Assembly (NCBI GenBank): GCA_016808115.1
Contig: JAEQBH010005426.1
Coordinates: 148,299 to 212,298, forward strand
Length of the DNA: 64,000 nucleotides
From: Tetrastigma voinierianum
Taxonomy: Eukaryota > Streptophyta > Magnoliopsida > Vitales > Vitaceae
Reading direction: 5' to 3'
The notes under the pieces are model-generated. The model saw nothing but the letters and a program-made list of their open reading frames with translations. It ran no database searches and was not told the origin of the DNA. Positions 12,224-24,010 of this stretch are shown in pieces. Positions within the stretch are counted from its first letter, which is position 1; each line of letters opens with the position of its first letter. The translations under genes were made by a program, and so were the position numbers.

Positions 12224-15200
12224 CTTACTTTGCTGTTATTTTATAAAGGGAAAACCAAGTAAGAACAAAACCCCAATGACTCCAAGATGGCAAGCTGTCC
12301 GCAAAAACTAGATTGGTCCGTGGGTCGACACGACGGAAGGCAGCTCCTGCCATGGTAGCACCCTCTAGTCCCAACTCCGACCCCTACTAGTGAACTGGGG
12401 TATGTGAGACATATCATGTATCGTATAGTCTCCTAGGCTAAAACATACAACTTAGACTGCACTGAACCCTAATTGGTATCTAGCATGCTTAAAAAACACT
12501 CAACCAAAAGAGCAAATGGAGTGTACTTGTATCCCCGGCCACGCTGCGCATCAAAGGTTAGCCAACAAACATAGCGGTGTATGCATGCCACCCAAACACA
12601 AAGCATCTATGTGAAATTCATTACCAAACATTAAAGCACATACCGTGGGTCCCTGTTGCCGCCACAAGAGAGTCATGAAAAAGCTCAAATGCATCACAAA
12701 TGTCGATCCAAAACACCATGTACACATATGAATACAAATACTAACGCCCAAGCACATACCTGAGGTCCCTAGCCATGTATAGCAGAATAGATGTGGCACC
12801 AATACATCATACATCATGCATTTAAAAACCAAATATCGATATCCTACGCTCAAAAGAAAGGAAGGTAGTTTGAATGAGGTAAGTGGTTTGCTTACTTTAG
12901 CACACATTCCTTTAAAAATCCCACAAACTAAACCATACATACCAATCCCATTATTGCCCACCACTCTACTTCTGTTCAAAAACCAAAAAACTGAATCTCT
13001 AATTCCAAAGACAGCCTACTGTGTTTCCTGCAACTAAGAGCACGCCATGATAGATTCGGATTGAAACATGCTAAAATATGGGGTCGCTTTCATGAGTCAG
13101 TTTCTCGCAAAACTGGTTGAATCTCGCTCAACTAGTCCAAACGATTGGAGAAAATTCTGAAACATTGTCAGAAAATTCCTCACAAAGTTGGGAATCCAAC
13201 AAAACAAAAGGAATGCAATTCCGATTTCTAATGACCAAGAACTAACCCAAACAAAGAAAAATTATCCAAAACTATCATTCCAAATAGATCGAACCTAATG
13301 AACCGGCTGGTTCGGGTTTCAAACCAGTCCAGACGGTTGAAAAAAGACAAAATTCCCAGAACCATCCTACAAAGTCAGGAATCTAGCACAACAATCAGAT
13401 CGATTCTCACTGATGAGTGAGGAACCAACCAAAACCCCAATCGAACCACTAAACTGCCTTTCCTGCAAACTCACCTAAATGGAATCGACTGATCTGGTTT
13501 TCAAACGTCCATATCATTGAGAGAGGCTCTCAAAATTTTCCAGAATTTTTATAAAAGAGTTAGAAATCTAACAAATGAACGTGTGATCGACCAGCCCGGA
13601 TATATGAGAACCAACCAAAACCAACCAAACTATGCAAACCGCCTCTCACAAACTCAACCTAATGGAACTAATTAATCTTGCTTTCAAACAGTTCAAATCG
13701 TTGAGAGAGGCTCTCACAAAATTTTCCAGAATTTCATATAAAGAGTTATAAATTTAACAAAAAACAAATTGTATCAATTCTCAGCTCCTGATGAGTAAAG
13801 AACCAACCAAAACTAACTAAACTCCCCAAACTGCCTTCCTGCAAACTCAACTCAAATGAACTGACTGGATCTTGGTTTCCTAAACCAGTTCATATCGTTG
13901 GAGAGAGGATCTAAAATTTTTCTGAACCTTCCTCGAAGAGAGTCAGTAATCTAACAAAACAAACGGCATCGATTCACCCCGATGAGCCAGAACCAACCAA
14001 AATAAACCAAGCTACCCAAACTGCCTTTCCTGAAAACCTAACCTAAATGAACCGAATTATCTGGTTTCCCAACCAGTTCATCTCGTTGAGAGAGGATCTC
14101 AAAATTTTCTGGAACCTTCCTAAGAGAGTCAGGAATCTAATAAAACAAACGGTGATCGATTCTCAGCTCTGATGAGTGAGAACCAACCAAAACCAACCAA
14201 ACTACGCGAAACTGCCTTCCTGCAACCTAACTCTAAATGAAACTGACTGATATGGTTTCCCAACCAGCTCACCTGCTGAGAGGACTTCAAATTTTCTTGG
14301 AACCTTCTCAAGAGAGTCAGGAATCTAAAAACAACGGTGATTGGATTCAGGCCTTGATGATGGACAGAACTTCAACCAAAAATAGTTTTCAAACTACCCA
14401 ACTGCTTTCAAATAGAATCAAGAACCCACTTCATGTATGAGCTGAAAACCTGGCCAAATGGTCAGAGAAACCTCAAATTTGACTTCAGAATGTATCTTAA
14501 AGAATAGAGTGGAGCCAGGGTATATTTCTACCTCTTCCACAAAACGCAGAAAAGAAACTAACCTGAAAGATCCGTTAATCAAGAACCAAGGCTGAGCCCC
14601 AAAGGTCCCGCCAAAAGTCCCTCCACTTTGATCTTTTCTCCTTTATACCGATTCCCACCTCAAGATTCGAATTACCTGGTGTTTTCCACCTGCTTTGAAA
14701 GGGCCCTAACCCGCCTCAAACAGCTCCCCATTAACTCCTCTCCTCATTTCATGCAAGCCGAATATCTTAAGATTTCAATTGCTTCACCACCAAGTATCCA
14801 CACATGGATTCATGGTGGGCTGCATGTAATCCTACGAAGGCCCACAAATGGACCCAATATAATAATACTGCCTTATGGTCGACCATCTCATTGGAGCCAT
14901 GGGCCTAACCATATAGGATTTGGGCTCCAAAATCACAAAAATCAGCGCTCCACAATAAGTCGTCCCGATTAACCCATAACCAGATGTCAAACTAAATTCA
15001 TCCGGCTGAGGAAAATTATGAAATTTTGATAAAATGTTCCCTGAAGAATAAGGAGACCAACAAAAAAAAATGGTGCACCATTCCAAGTCCGGATGAGGGA
15101 GAGATCGAAACAAGGAGGAGTGCTCACCAAAATCACTCCAAACAATGTTGTATACAGATGTCTGATAGAACCAAATAAACCAATTAGTCAACTGGTTGAC

Positions 15201-15592
15201 AAAAATTATGAATTTTTAAAAAACCTCCTTGGCAAATATGAATCCAACAAAACAAATAAAGGAATAATCGAGTTCGACAAGGGAGAGATATGATCGAAAC
15301 AAAGTTCTCGTTGTTCGAATTTGACATACTCTAATAAACTTCGATTTAGCTAAAACCTCAGAGGGGGGGGCACTTGCTTCCTATGGCACAATGCCAAATA
15401 ACTAAAAAAAGGCTCATGATGACACTCTAAAGTGAACTACATACGCACTCAACGGATCACATACAAGCCCACCTGAGGCTCAGAGACAGACTAAACCGAA
15501 AAGGGCCCTAATGGTGTTATATGAGAACGATGGGTGAGTGTGACACCCATAGGATAAATGCAAGTGTTGAGGGGAAAAATTGAGGGTCTACA
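12224..15592 (-). repeat. E1 5' LTR, about 3.4 kb
   Basis: The intact right LTR. The outer edge at 15592 matches the left copy terminus (GAGGGTCTACA), and the inner edge lies next to the PBS; a TG candidate for the exact end is at 12231. It contains the ~190-bp tandem array at 13075-14450. Its last 393 bases match 568-971. Its length is large for Ty3 but normal for Tat/Ogre-type elements. The flank at 15593 is a different LTR. Confidence 0.75.
13075..14450. repeat. ~190-bp tandem array inside E1 LTR
   Basis: About seven diverged units, each with three landmarks in order: AACCAGTTCAT...GAGAGAGG, GAATCTAACAAAACAAA, and GATGAGTGAGAACCAACCAA. The last landmark recurs near 13225, 13411, 13595, 13788, 13978, 14168 and 14355, a spacing of 185-193 bases. 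More diverged versions of the same phrases recur at about 15000-15270 and in the left LTR at 568-650, so the LTR end itself seems related to the unit. No coding potential is evident. Confidence 0.85.
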
Positions 15593-16457
15593 CCCCACCG
15601 GCACAGGGTCATTCTAGACTGCACAAGATGAGGTGTTAGACCTCGCACTGCACAGTTGGCCTTCAGGACTGGCACTCTGCAGACACCCTCGCATACGTAT
15701 CCCAGACACCCCTCCCGAAATTTTAAGCCCAGATTTGTTATTTTGGGCTACTTTGATACCAATTAATCCCATACAACTTCTATAATCCATAACACCTCAA
15801 GAACTATCATCATGGAAATCATCCAAAAAAAACAACTCCAAAATACTTGTATTGGTGGTTTGGAACCCTTTTACTACAAAACTTTAGTGAAAATCCCATG
15901 AATTCACCCAAAGGTCCACCACCTTCTAAACATCATATAATTTTACGATTCCATGTTTATTTTCTACCACTGGTTTACCCCCATATAACTCAACAACAAA
16001 GGGTTTATGTGATCTTTCCACAAAACCTAGACCAAAGGAACAACTAATCTCCATACCCAAACCCAAGAATCTAAATGCACCATGATTCCCAAGGCAAAGA
16101 CATACTCGACTTGGCTTCTTTCTCTTCTCCCTCTTCCTTCTCTCTTCCTCTTCTTCTCCCTTTCTTGCTCTCTTCCTACCAAGCGTTCACATAAAGGAAT
16201 TTGAGACCAAAATGAAATTTGGTTTTTGTCTTCCTTTATAATATCAACCCTCCACTAATTGCAACTAAATCCTCATCTCTTAATATTGCAACTTAACTTG
16301 TTTTATTTCTATTATGGCCCATCTCTACTTTTGATTTTTAACAGATTTTCTACAATTTTTTCTAAATGACAATTAAAAATTCTTATTCTCGCATCACAAA
16401 TTCCTGCTCATAGTTTTATCACTTCCCAATTCATCTCCAAGATACCACAATGTGACA
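15593..16457 (-). mobile_element. LTR fragment entered by E1
   Basis: On the minus strand it starts TGTCACATTGTGGTATC at 16457, a plausible LTR start, and runs leftward to the E1 boundary at 15592. It has the layout of a Ty3 LTR, with a C/T-rich stretch at 16118-16185 resembling a transcribed leader. Immediately right is the Athila 3' LTR fragment, which this element probably interrupted. The rest should lie beyond E1's left end, outside the window. Family not identified. Confidence 0.55.
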
Positions 16458-17180
16458 CTTGGGTACTCTACATGAGTCTACGCCATATTGTATCGTACAC
16501 CTCCTCTCGGATTCACATGTTACATGTTGCTTCAAGGAGGAACGGGTTTTAGCCGCTCATCCTCGGAGGGTGTTTGGCTGCCCAGAAAGTGCCAAGAAAA
16601 TGAGAGAAAAGGGAGAGAAAGTGAGAAAGGCGGGAGAGCTGAAAGCTTCCCGTCAATTTTATTGATTGAAGTTGATTGATTTCTTACAGACCTTGACTCC
16701 AGCTTATATAATGCTTAGAGTAAGGGAAGTTACAAAAAAAACCAAAGCCAAAAGCTACTACAAGGGATAAATTTGGAAGAAAACCAAAAAGGGATCAAAA
16801 CGTCAAAAGGCAGAAAGCAGCATGAATAGTGTTGGAAACTTGAATAGTGCGCAGAGTTGTAATGAAGGGTGTAATCTCAATAAAGTGGAGCAGCAAGAAG
16901 AGCATTCCTACAAGGTTCCATTTTTCTTCACTTTTTGCTCTTTTCTTTCCTTCTCAGGATCTGATCTCGCAAACGTATGAGTTCAAACTCGGTCTTTTCA
17001 TTCTGATAGATCTCCACCGCATAAATAGCTTGCCGAAAATCGTAAAATTTGCCACAAATGCGACGTAGAATAGTAGGGACCTTACTGTGCAATTAAGTTA
17101 ATTACACTGATTAGTACATAAAAAGTGCTCAAAACCTTAAATAAACAGGGTTCAAAATAGAACTTTTTAAGCACTAATCA
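16458..17180 (-). repeat. Athila 3' LTR fragment
   Basis: On the minus strand it starts TGATTAGTGCTTAAAAAGTT at 17180. A TATA box follows at 16703-16712 and an AATAAA near 16657-16663. A block at 16529-16566 (AGGATGAGCGGCTAAAACCC on the minus strand) recurs in plus orientation in the solo LTR at 33127-33162. Truncated at 16458 by the neighbouring LTR fragment. Confidence 0.75.
16703..16712 (-). promoter_or_regulatory. TATA box of Athila 3' LTR
   Basis: Minus strand ATTATATAAG about 470 bases inside the LTR. The solo LTR of the same group has CTATAAAAAG at the matching place (32973-32982), so the two support each other. Confidence 0.6.
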
Positions 17181-17459
17181 GAAACTAAACTTCAAACACA
17201 AAAAATTTAACAAAATCAAATTAACTATGATAATTAAAATTTGCTTTTCTGCTGCTCCCAATAGGCCGCTTCGCCACTGTCTTTAGCCAGACATTTGTCA
17301 TGAATCGGCTCTTCACAAAATTCTTCCATCTCTTAAAAATCTGATCTAATCTTCATTTATGTTCCCTCCAAGATAATGTTTTTACCTTTCCTCGAATTTG
17401 TTAGTTCCTAACTCATCTCCGTAATCACAATGTTACTACTCCAAAGGGTGTATTTATAC

Positions 17460-18480
17460 TACTATGTAAGGCTCAATTCTATCTTGACTTTAGTTTTCCT
17501 AGAAAACATTGAAGTTTGGGGAATTGTATAACAGAATAGCTCTCCTCATTTTTGAATTCTCTCTAATCTCTTCATCATGCCATTTGTCTTATCTTTTTGT
17601 AAACATGGCACATCAAGGTGTTTCATCTTTAACTCTTCCGGGCCATTCATTCGAGTAATCTTTTCCTCGCATTGAAATCATGTGCTCAGTTTCACGGGCC
17701 ACATATATTTATATTCAAGTTCTAGAGGGAGATGACAAAGGCTTTCCAAATAAATATGTATGGAGACATTCCAGTAGGGAGTTTTGTAAGCCCATTAATG
17801 CATCGTCTAGCCTTCAGACCGGGCTCTTTCTCAAGCCGAGTTCACTGCTTTCTAGAATTTTCTTTATCTCCCTGTTGGAAATCTCATCTTGCCCATTTGA
17901 CTGAGGGTGATAAGCCAATTTCATTACATGTCTGATTCCATAGCTGCTCATCAGTTTTGCAAAAACCTTGTTTGCAAAATGACTTCCCTCATTACTAATG
18001 ATTGTTTTGGGTGCTCCAAATTTGCTCAAAATATTTCTTTAAATAAACCCAACCATTGTGCTGGCATCATTTTCTGAGACAAGCTATTGCTTCCACCCAT
18101 TTGGATACATAATCCATAGCTAGGAGAATGTATAGATTTCCAAATGAGGATGGGAAAGGTCTCATGATGTCTATCCCCATATAAAAACTCGCACTACCCA
18201 GATTCCTAGGCATCTCATTTCTTCTGCTTATGTTGCCCATTCTCTGACATTTATCACAATGTTTTGACCATTCAAAACAGTCTTTGAATAAAGCAGGCCA
18301 ATAAAACTTCTGATCGAGAATTTTATGGGTTGTTCTCTCTCTTGTAAAGGTCCTCCAAAGTATGGCAGATAATGACATTTATCAAGAATTCCACCTGCTT
18401 CGCTTCTCGTACACATCTCTTGATAATCACATCCGCTCCTGAAAAGCAATGGACTATCCGTAAATATAAAATCTGCTATC
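17460..18480 (-). pseudogene. Athila integrase, degenerate
   Basis: Integrase of the Athila element. From right to left: the zinc-binding region with CDKCQRMGNISRRNEMP (18200-18270), the core with MGIDIMRPFP (first catalytic Asp) and YILLAMDYVSKWVEAIA (18080-18190), then at 17814-18029 IISNEGSHF, YHPQSNGQDEIS and REIKKILE. The second catalytic Asp, normally in an SDGGSHF motif, reads Asn here, while the Glu is retained. Near 17470-17560 a C-terminal LYNSP... block survives in another frame. Frameshifts separate the parts. Match to Athila integrase is strong. From 17181 to about 17460 no domain is seen. Confidence 0.9.
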
Positions 18481-18689
18481 AGTTCTCAACTTCTTTTTTT
18501 GCTCTTGCTGAACTCGTGGCATAATTCTGCTTGTGCTAAGTAATTCACATGTTAGCATACTAAGGTAATCGTGGACTGATGAACAAAAATAATCTACTCA
18601 TCAGAAAGTTTTCTATTTCAATTTCTGTTTTCCTTCATAGTATTATTTTCCCCATTCTAGACAAGGATCAAATCTGTCACTACCCTTTG

Positions 18690-19060
18690 TCTTTTTATTT
18701 ATAAATCAAACTCCCGTAGCGCATACCCATTCGATCGGGCCTTGTTTACATCTTTCTTTGCCATCAGATATTTAATAGCAGCATGATCAATTTGTGTTAT
18801 AACATGGGACCCTAATATGTAAGGCCTGAATTTTTCACAAGCAAACATCATTGCCAACATCTCATCTTTCTGTGGTAGAGCAGTTCTCTTGTGCTTCATT
18901 GAAGGTTTTGCTGACATAGTATATGGCCTTGAGTATCTTATTAGTTCTTTGTCCCAATACTGCTCCCATTGCATAGTCACTGGCATCACACATTATTTCA
19001 AACTCCTTGTTCCAGTCAGGTGTTACCATGATGGCAACTGTAACCAATATGGACTTAATT
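18690..19060 (-). pseudogene. Athila RNase H, degenerate
   Basis: On the minus strand at 18862-19047 the block FEIMCDASDYAMGAVLGQRT is the start of an Athila-type RNase H, with the first catalytic Asp (CDAS). At 18699-18860 the rest continues in a second frame: DEMLAMMFACEKFRPYILGS, then HVITQIDHAAIKYLM, the expected position of the later Asp region. The two overlapping frames imply at least one frameshift. It sits directly downstream of RT with normal spacing. Confidence 0.85.
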
Positions 19061-19089
19061 TCTTCAAATGTAGCCTACAGATCTCATCA

Positions 19090-19790
19090 AATCAAACTTT
19101 GCATCTTTTCCAGCCAATCGCATAATGGTTCAGGAGGTTTTGAGAAGTCTCTTTATAAATCTTCTCAGAAAATACAGCATGTCCTAAGAGACTTCTTATC
19201 CCTTTAACTGTTGTAGGTGGCAGGAGAGTCTTTATAACAGTAACCTTTGCTTGGTCTACTTCAAGCCCAGCTACAGAAATCTTATGGCCCAAAACAATAC
19301 CCTCTATTACCATGAAATGACAATTTCCCAATTCAAAGCTAGATTCTATCTCGCACCTCAAGTACCGTCTGCACTTTTCAAGCATTTCTCAAAATCGATC
19401 CATATCGAGAAGTCATCCATGAAAATTTCCATAACCTCTTCCACTAAATTTGAAAACATAGACATCATACATCTTTGAAAGGTGGTCGGAGCTTTACATA
19501 ATCCAAATGGCATCCTTCTAAAAGCGAAGGTGTCATAAGGACATGTAAATGTAGTCTTCTCCTAATCCTCAAGGGCTATGGAAATCTGGTTATATCTAGA
19601 ATATCCATCAAGAAAATAGTAATGGGGGTGTCCTGCTAACCTGTCTAACATTTGGTCAATGAAAGGTAGAGGATAATGATCATTTCTTGTAGCAATATTT
19701 AGTTTTCTATAGTCTATACATACCCTCCATTCTGGTCATATGAGTCTGAAATCAATTCATTCTTATCATTTCGATCGATAGCGAATCTCA
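19090..19790 (-). pseudogene. Athila reverse transcriptase, degenerate
   Basis: Reverse transcriptase remnant. At 19405-19425 on the minus strand the catalytic motif reads IFMDDFSI, both Asp residues intact. Downstream, 19092-19385 gives NCHFMVIEGIVLGHKIS followed by the connection block IRSLLGHAVF. Both are typical of Athila RT. Upstream parts (about 19500-19790) are recognisable only in patches. Several stops and frameshifts make it inactive. Confidence 0.85.
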
Positions 19791-20351
19791 CCTTTTAAAC
19801 CACATAATAAACTCAATTATGGCCAAAGGAGATTACATATATAAAACCTCGTGATTTAGCCATTTCAACATTTCCTTTTCGGCTAACTTCTTTTCATTAT
19901 CGATTCATTTTCTTGATGTTCAATGGAGTTTCAGATTATCCCTCCAATAGATTCAGGTATGCAGATAGAAGACCGATTCCTTTCAAATCTTCTATTGACT
20001 AAGCAATAAGCCTTGTATTTTTTGGAGAATTTCCAACGCTTTTATTCTTCAGCTCACATAATGCGCTTGATATAATAACAATTAGTTTTGTTCTAAGAAA
20101 GCATACTTCAAATGACTGGGCAATTCCTTAAAGGTTAACCCTTCTAAAGTTGTTTATGTTTCTTCTGCCTTCTCCTCATTGCTATATTCTTTTGGTCTAT
20201 TCTCATTCAAACTAAAAACTCTTTTAATTTTAAACTGACCAGCCATTCACAATCAAGATCATCAAGATACTGAATTATCTCATTTTATTGATTGAATTCC
20301 TCAAAAGTTACAACCAAATATCAAACAGACTAATGGAACCATCGCTTTATT
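19791..20351 (-). pseudogene. Athila protease-RT linker
   Basis: Part of the Athila pol between protease and RT. On the minus strand near 20085-20130 the phrase ELPSHLKYAFLE matches the conserved Athila linker block. The rest is degenerate. The right edge is the E2 insertion point; the linker should resume at 30069. Confidence 0.7.
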
Positions 20352-22280
20352 CATCAGACGCCCATTCTCGGGGTCCTTTGACTCACCACAACCCGGGAAT
20401 ACTTCGTATGTCGGCTACCCGACGCACTGTAAAATCGCGAGTCTCCTTGGTACCTGAGAGCTCAATTTCAAATACATTACCCGGTGATGAAACCCGTCCC
20501 AAGCAAATTAAGAATATAATCAAACGATATACCTATGGATAAAAACGACTAGCTCCATACTACAATACTGTATAAACATACCAATGAGGCTCCAATAGTT
20601 TCTAAGAGTTCAAATGTTTTACTTTATACAACATATATTAAAAATATCCAAATTTAATAAAATCAAATGATTTGACTAAACTAAAGCCACAATCCGGCTT
20701 TCTTCTAATGCGGCTCTAGGACTGAGCCGCCCCCACGCCTCGTACTTAGTAAAATAATATCCCGGCCGTGGTGAGCTAATGCTCAAGAGTGGAATCGCCT
20801 CAAGTGGGCTACTTCTCCATCTAAGTGCAAGTAATGTCTAAAAAAAAACACACATCCAAGAAAATGCATGATCCTGTACTTGAATGTCTACATGTCCAAC
20901 CTCGGGATCCCGAGTTCTCACCGACTTTCTCACACTCGCCTAAGCCTTGTATGAGAATTATCGTTTTGTTAGTTTGTGGACAATCCTCCGATGTGTATAT
21001 CACCTGGGCCAGCCCGACGATTGATATTTATAATTTGACTACCCTCCGATAATTAACATTTTTAGACTACCCTTCAACCATTTTTTCTAGACTCACCTCA
21101 TGCACTCACCTCATATTCCTTGTGGTGTTCAAAGGCATATGGAATGCATGTATTCCAATCTCCAATACAATTTAACTTACATGCAAATATATAAACATGA
21201 ATATATCACATAAAAATTAAATCACACAATCATGTTATGAAATTCTCATTTCAAACATCAAAATTAGCTCACTTATTAATGATCAAACACAAGCAACTCG
21301 ACGAATTATTTGACCAAACACATATTTTCACAATTTTTATTTTGTGAAGTTATCATGAAACAAGAAAACCTCACACTGCCTTACTAAACACAAATTTCTA
21401 AGCTCACCTTTGTGAACCCAGAGATTTCTTGGCCATTTCCCCGCCAATCAAACCATCATGCTGACGTAGAGGAACCATTCACCACACATTTAACTCAGCC
21501 AGTCGGTGAACTGATACGGACTGCTCTGAACCTGACATTTCAGTTCCAAGGTTTAATCCATCAAATCCGCCGGCTCAAGGCCTCAACCAACCGGAAGATT
21601 TACATGGTACCTCTAAACAAAGAATAAAAACCCAAGTAGGAGAAACTCCTACCTCAAGGAGTTTGTCTTAAACCTCGAACTGCACTCACGCTAAGCTCTT
21701 CCGCCAAGAGGCCAGCCTTCTTTTCGCCCCGAAGACCGCCGACGGTTGGATCGCCACGATCTCAGAGAGAGGTGTTGGATACTTTCATCAGAAAAGAAAA
21801 ATCCGGCCGCGGATCTTTTTTCCTTCTCCCCCACGTTTTCCCCCTTTTTAGCATTTGGAGAAGACAATCACTATGCTTCTTTTGTTCTTTAGTGACTTAA
21901 GTTTTTCTCTAAATGACCATTATGTCCCTTCATTTCCCAGATTTGATATTCGACACTATCTCGGCCGCCCATTCTCATTATTTCTCTACTCATACCACTT
22001 ACGGCACATGAGTACTGGTTATATGTGACTTTCGCCGATCGTAAATCATTTTACTAAGACCAAACGCGATGCCTCAGAAGACGGCCAACTCCGATCGTTC
22101 TAATTCTACGAAATTTTTACGTGATAGCTAGATTTCTGAAGACGATTCCAATCTGCAACCATTCTTACCTATCTAAGATCTAGAGAATAAATTACGGATT
22201 TTTATCCCGAAATTAACAATTTGTAATCACCCATTTATTTGCCCCTTTTTCCAGAAATTGGAAATTCTCGGGTCTTTACA
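20352..22280 (-). repeat. E2 3' LTR
   Basis: Starts on the minus strand at 22280 with TGTAAAGACCCGAGAATTTC and runs to about 20352, just before the shared GACGCCC block. It matches 28076-30068 throughout (for example GGCTCTAGGAC, TTTGACTACC, AAACATGAATATAT) and, less closely, the solo LTR at 38394-40384. The left end is uncertain by a few bases. Confidence 0.9.
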
Positions 22281-22290
22281 TTCTCCTCTT
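22281..22290 (-). other. E2 polypurine tract
   Basis: Minus strand AAGAGGAGAA directly before the 3' LTR. The equivalent positions outside 30068 and 40384 lack this tract, which marks this as the internal side of the 3' LTR. Confidence 0.75.
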
Positions 22291-22429
22291 AAAAGGAATT
22301 TTCTGGCCCCAAATTCGTAATCAAAATCATTCAGTTTATTATAATGTGCACTTTACCATGCATGTAAACAAACATTTAAATGTTAAACGACTAAACTACG
22401 ACCTTCATCCCTAAACAAGAAGGGATAGG

Positions 22430-23480
22430 TGGTCTCGCATCGTCCTCGCGCCTCCCACGTGACTCCTCCACCTACAGTGTCTCCATAGTACCACTAGCCT
22501 CACGGTCTTGGCGTCGCAAAACCTGATCACGCTTATCAACAATGCACACCTGGCCCTCCTACGTCCTCACCGCTAACCTCAACTGCCCCAATCCACCACA
22601 TGAGCCGGATCTCTCGAGTATATTTCCGAGCACGGAGACGTGAAACACCTGCGGACACCGACATGTCGGGTAGCAACGCAACCGTACGTAAGATGCCTAA
22701 ACTCTCGAGCATCTCGAAGGTCCAATGAACTTCTCGCGATAGCCTCCCACGCTTTGCTTCGAACCCCAACACCACCCCCAGGCATCACCTCTGCCAGTGA
22801 CGTGGATCCCCAACCTGAACTCAGCAGTCAGACGCCACACATCCCGCATAGCTCTTCGCCGCTTGAGCTCGAGAAGACGCCGGTCGCATCGCCTCATCTT
22901 CCTCGGCTGGTGTCCCTAATCCGACACCATGATACTGGCACCATGTAGCTTCGACCATTCTCGAATGTACAACCTACATCTCTAATGAGAAGGTCATCCG
23001 CGACGGCTAGAAAATGTGCCACTTCGTGAGCCGATCCACTATCATCCATACTGGCCATGCCTCTGCTAAGGCCCGCGGCAAGGGCCTGGCAGTCCATCGA
23101 CGTGCTCCCACTTCCACCTCGCCTACCTCCACGGTCGTGGCGTACTGGCTGCTTTTGTGTTCAAAGATTAACCCGCCGGACACACAGACATCACGAACAA
23201 AGTCCCCATGACATTCTCCTCTTCATCCTGCTCCAATAATACTGACGACGAAGATCCTGGTACATCTTAGTGCCACCTGGATGCACGGCAAATCGAGAGC
23301 ACTGAAACTCCCTGAGAATCTCCTCTCTCAAATCGGTCAACTGGGGAACCACTACCCGTCCCCTATATCGAAGACTACCATCTGCATGAATGGTCCAGCC
23401 CTCGTCACCCGTACCTAATTGTACTCGGGTCCCTAATGGACACTATCTCGCGTCCTCAAGCATCGGGATTCAATCACCGC
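22430..23480 (-). pseudogene. E2 integrase, degenerate
   Basis: Integrase of E2. On the minus strand near 23440-23200 pieces of the zinc-binding region survive (FAVHPGGTKMYQDLRRQYYW). Near 22980-23060 AHEVAHFLAV matches the core block that normally reads ...TKSAHFLPV. Near 22590-22640 the C-terminal block SRDPAHVVDWG matches the chromovirus KY-PDPSHV-DW motif, followed by VDKRDQVLRRQ. I cannot confirm a chromodomain downstream. Frames change every few dozen codons, so no working protein is possible. Confidence 0.8.
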
Positions 23481-23639
23481 TTCAACAGACTGGCAGCCAC
23501 TAAACTCCCTAAGGTACTCCCGAGTCTCCGCCTCGCTGTAACGCAGCCCAACCGCCCTACGCCTAGAGCATCCGCTCAATTCCCAGAAGCTATACTGTGC
23601 CAATGCTCCGTGACTTCCACTGAGGTCACCATCACATTC

Positions 23640-24010
23640 GCTTCTACCAGATGGTAATGCAAAGTGGAAGTCATAACTTTAGAACTTCCATCCATCTGCT
23701 GGGTCTTCATATTGAGGTCCCGTCGTGTAAAAATATACTGTGACTTTTATGGTCCGAGTACACCTCGAACTCCTCACAGATGCAAGCAGTGGCGCCTAAA
23801 TCTTCAAGGCGAAGACTACTCGCCAACCCCATGTCATGTGTGGGTAATTCTCATTCAGGATTCTTCAACTAACGAGAACCATAAGCCACTACCCCCAGAC
23901 CGCATCAAACAAATCCTAATCCGCCTCGAGGCATCACAATACACCTGTGTACTTTGTCCCCCCGGGTCCGACTCATCAAGATGGGAGCCGAAGTAGTCTC
24001 CTTCAACCCC
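23640..24010 (-). pseudogene. E2 RNase H, degenerate
   Basis: On the minus strand near 23650-23740 the translation includes KSQYIFTRRDLNMK, matching the RNase H block of Tekay/Del-like elements that normally reads HKSLKYIFTQ-DLN, followed by a remnant of the YHPGKAN spacer that leads into integrase. The first half is not readable in one frame. Position between RT and integrase is as expected. Confidence 0.7.

Larger units (their letters stand above)
568..15592 (-). mobile_element. E1: Tat/Ogre-like Ty3 retrotransposon, degenerate
   Basis: A large minus-strand LTR retrotransposon. The right (5') LTR spans about 12224-15592. The left (3') LTR survives only as 568-971 because another element interrupts it. 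The two copies share a terminus reading TGTAGACCCTCAATTTT on the minus strand. A PBS starting TGGCGACTCC lies at 12200-12223 and a polypurine tract at 972-985. The internal region is 11.2 kb with the order gag, protease, RT, RNase H, integrase, as in Ty3 elements. The tRNA-Arg-type PBS, long LTRs and pol motifs (VPKKDGK, ATYQRA, RRLRHYV) fit the Tat/Ogre group. All frames are broken. By eye the LTR copies are roughly 80-85% identical with many small indels. Confidence 0.85.

Noticed and set aside
13075..14450. CRISPR array
   Set aside because: Units are about 190 bases, diverged throughout, without short identical repeats and unique spacers; the context is a plant retrotransposon.
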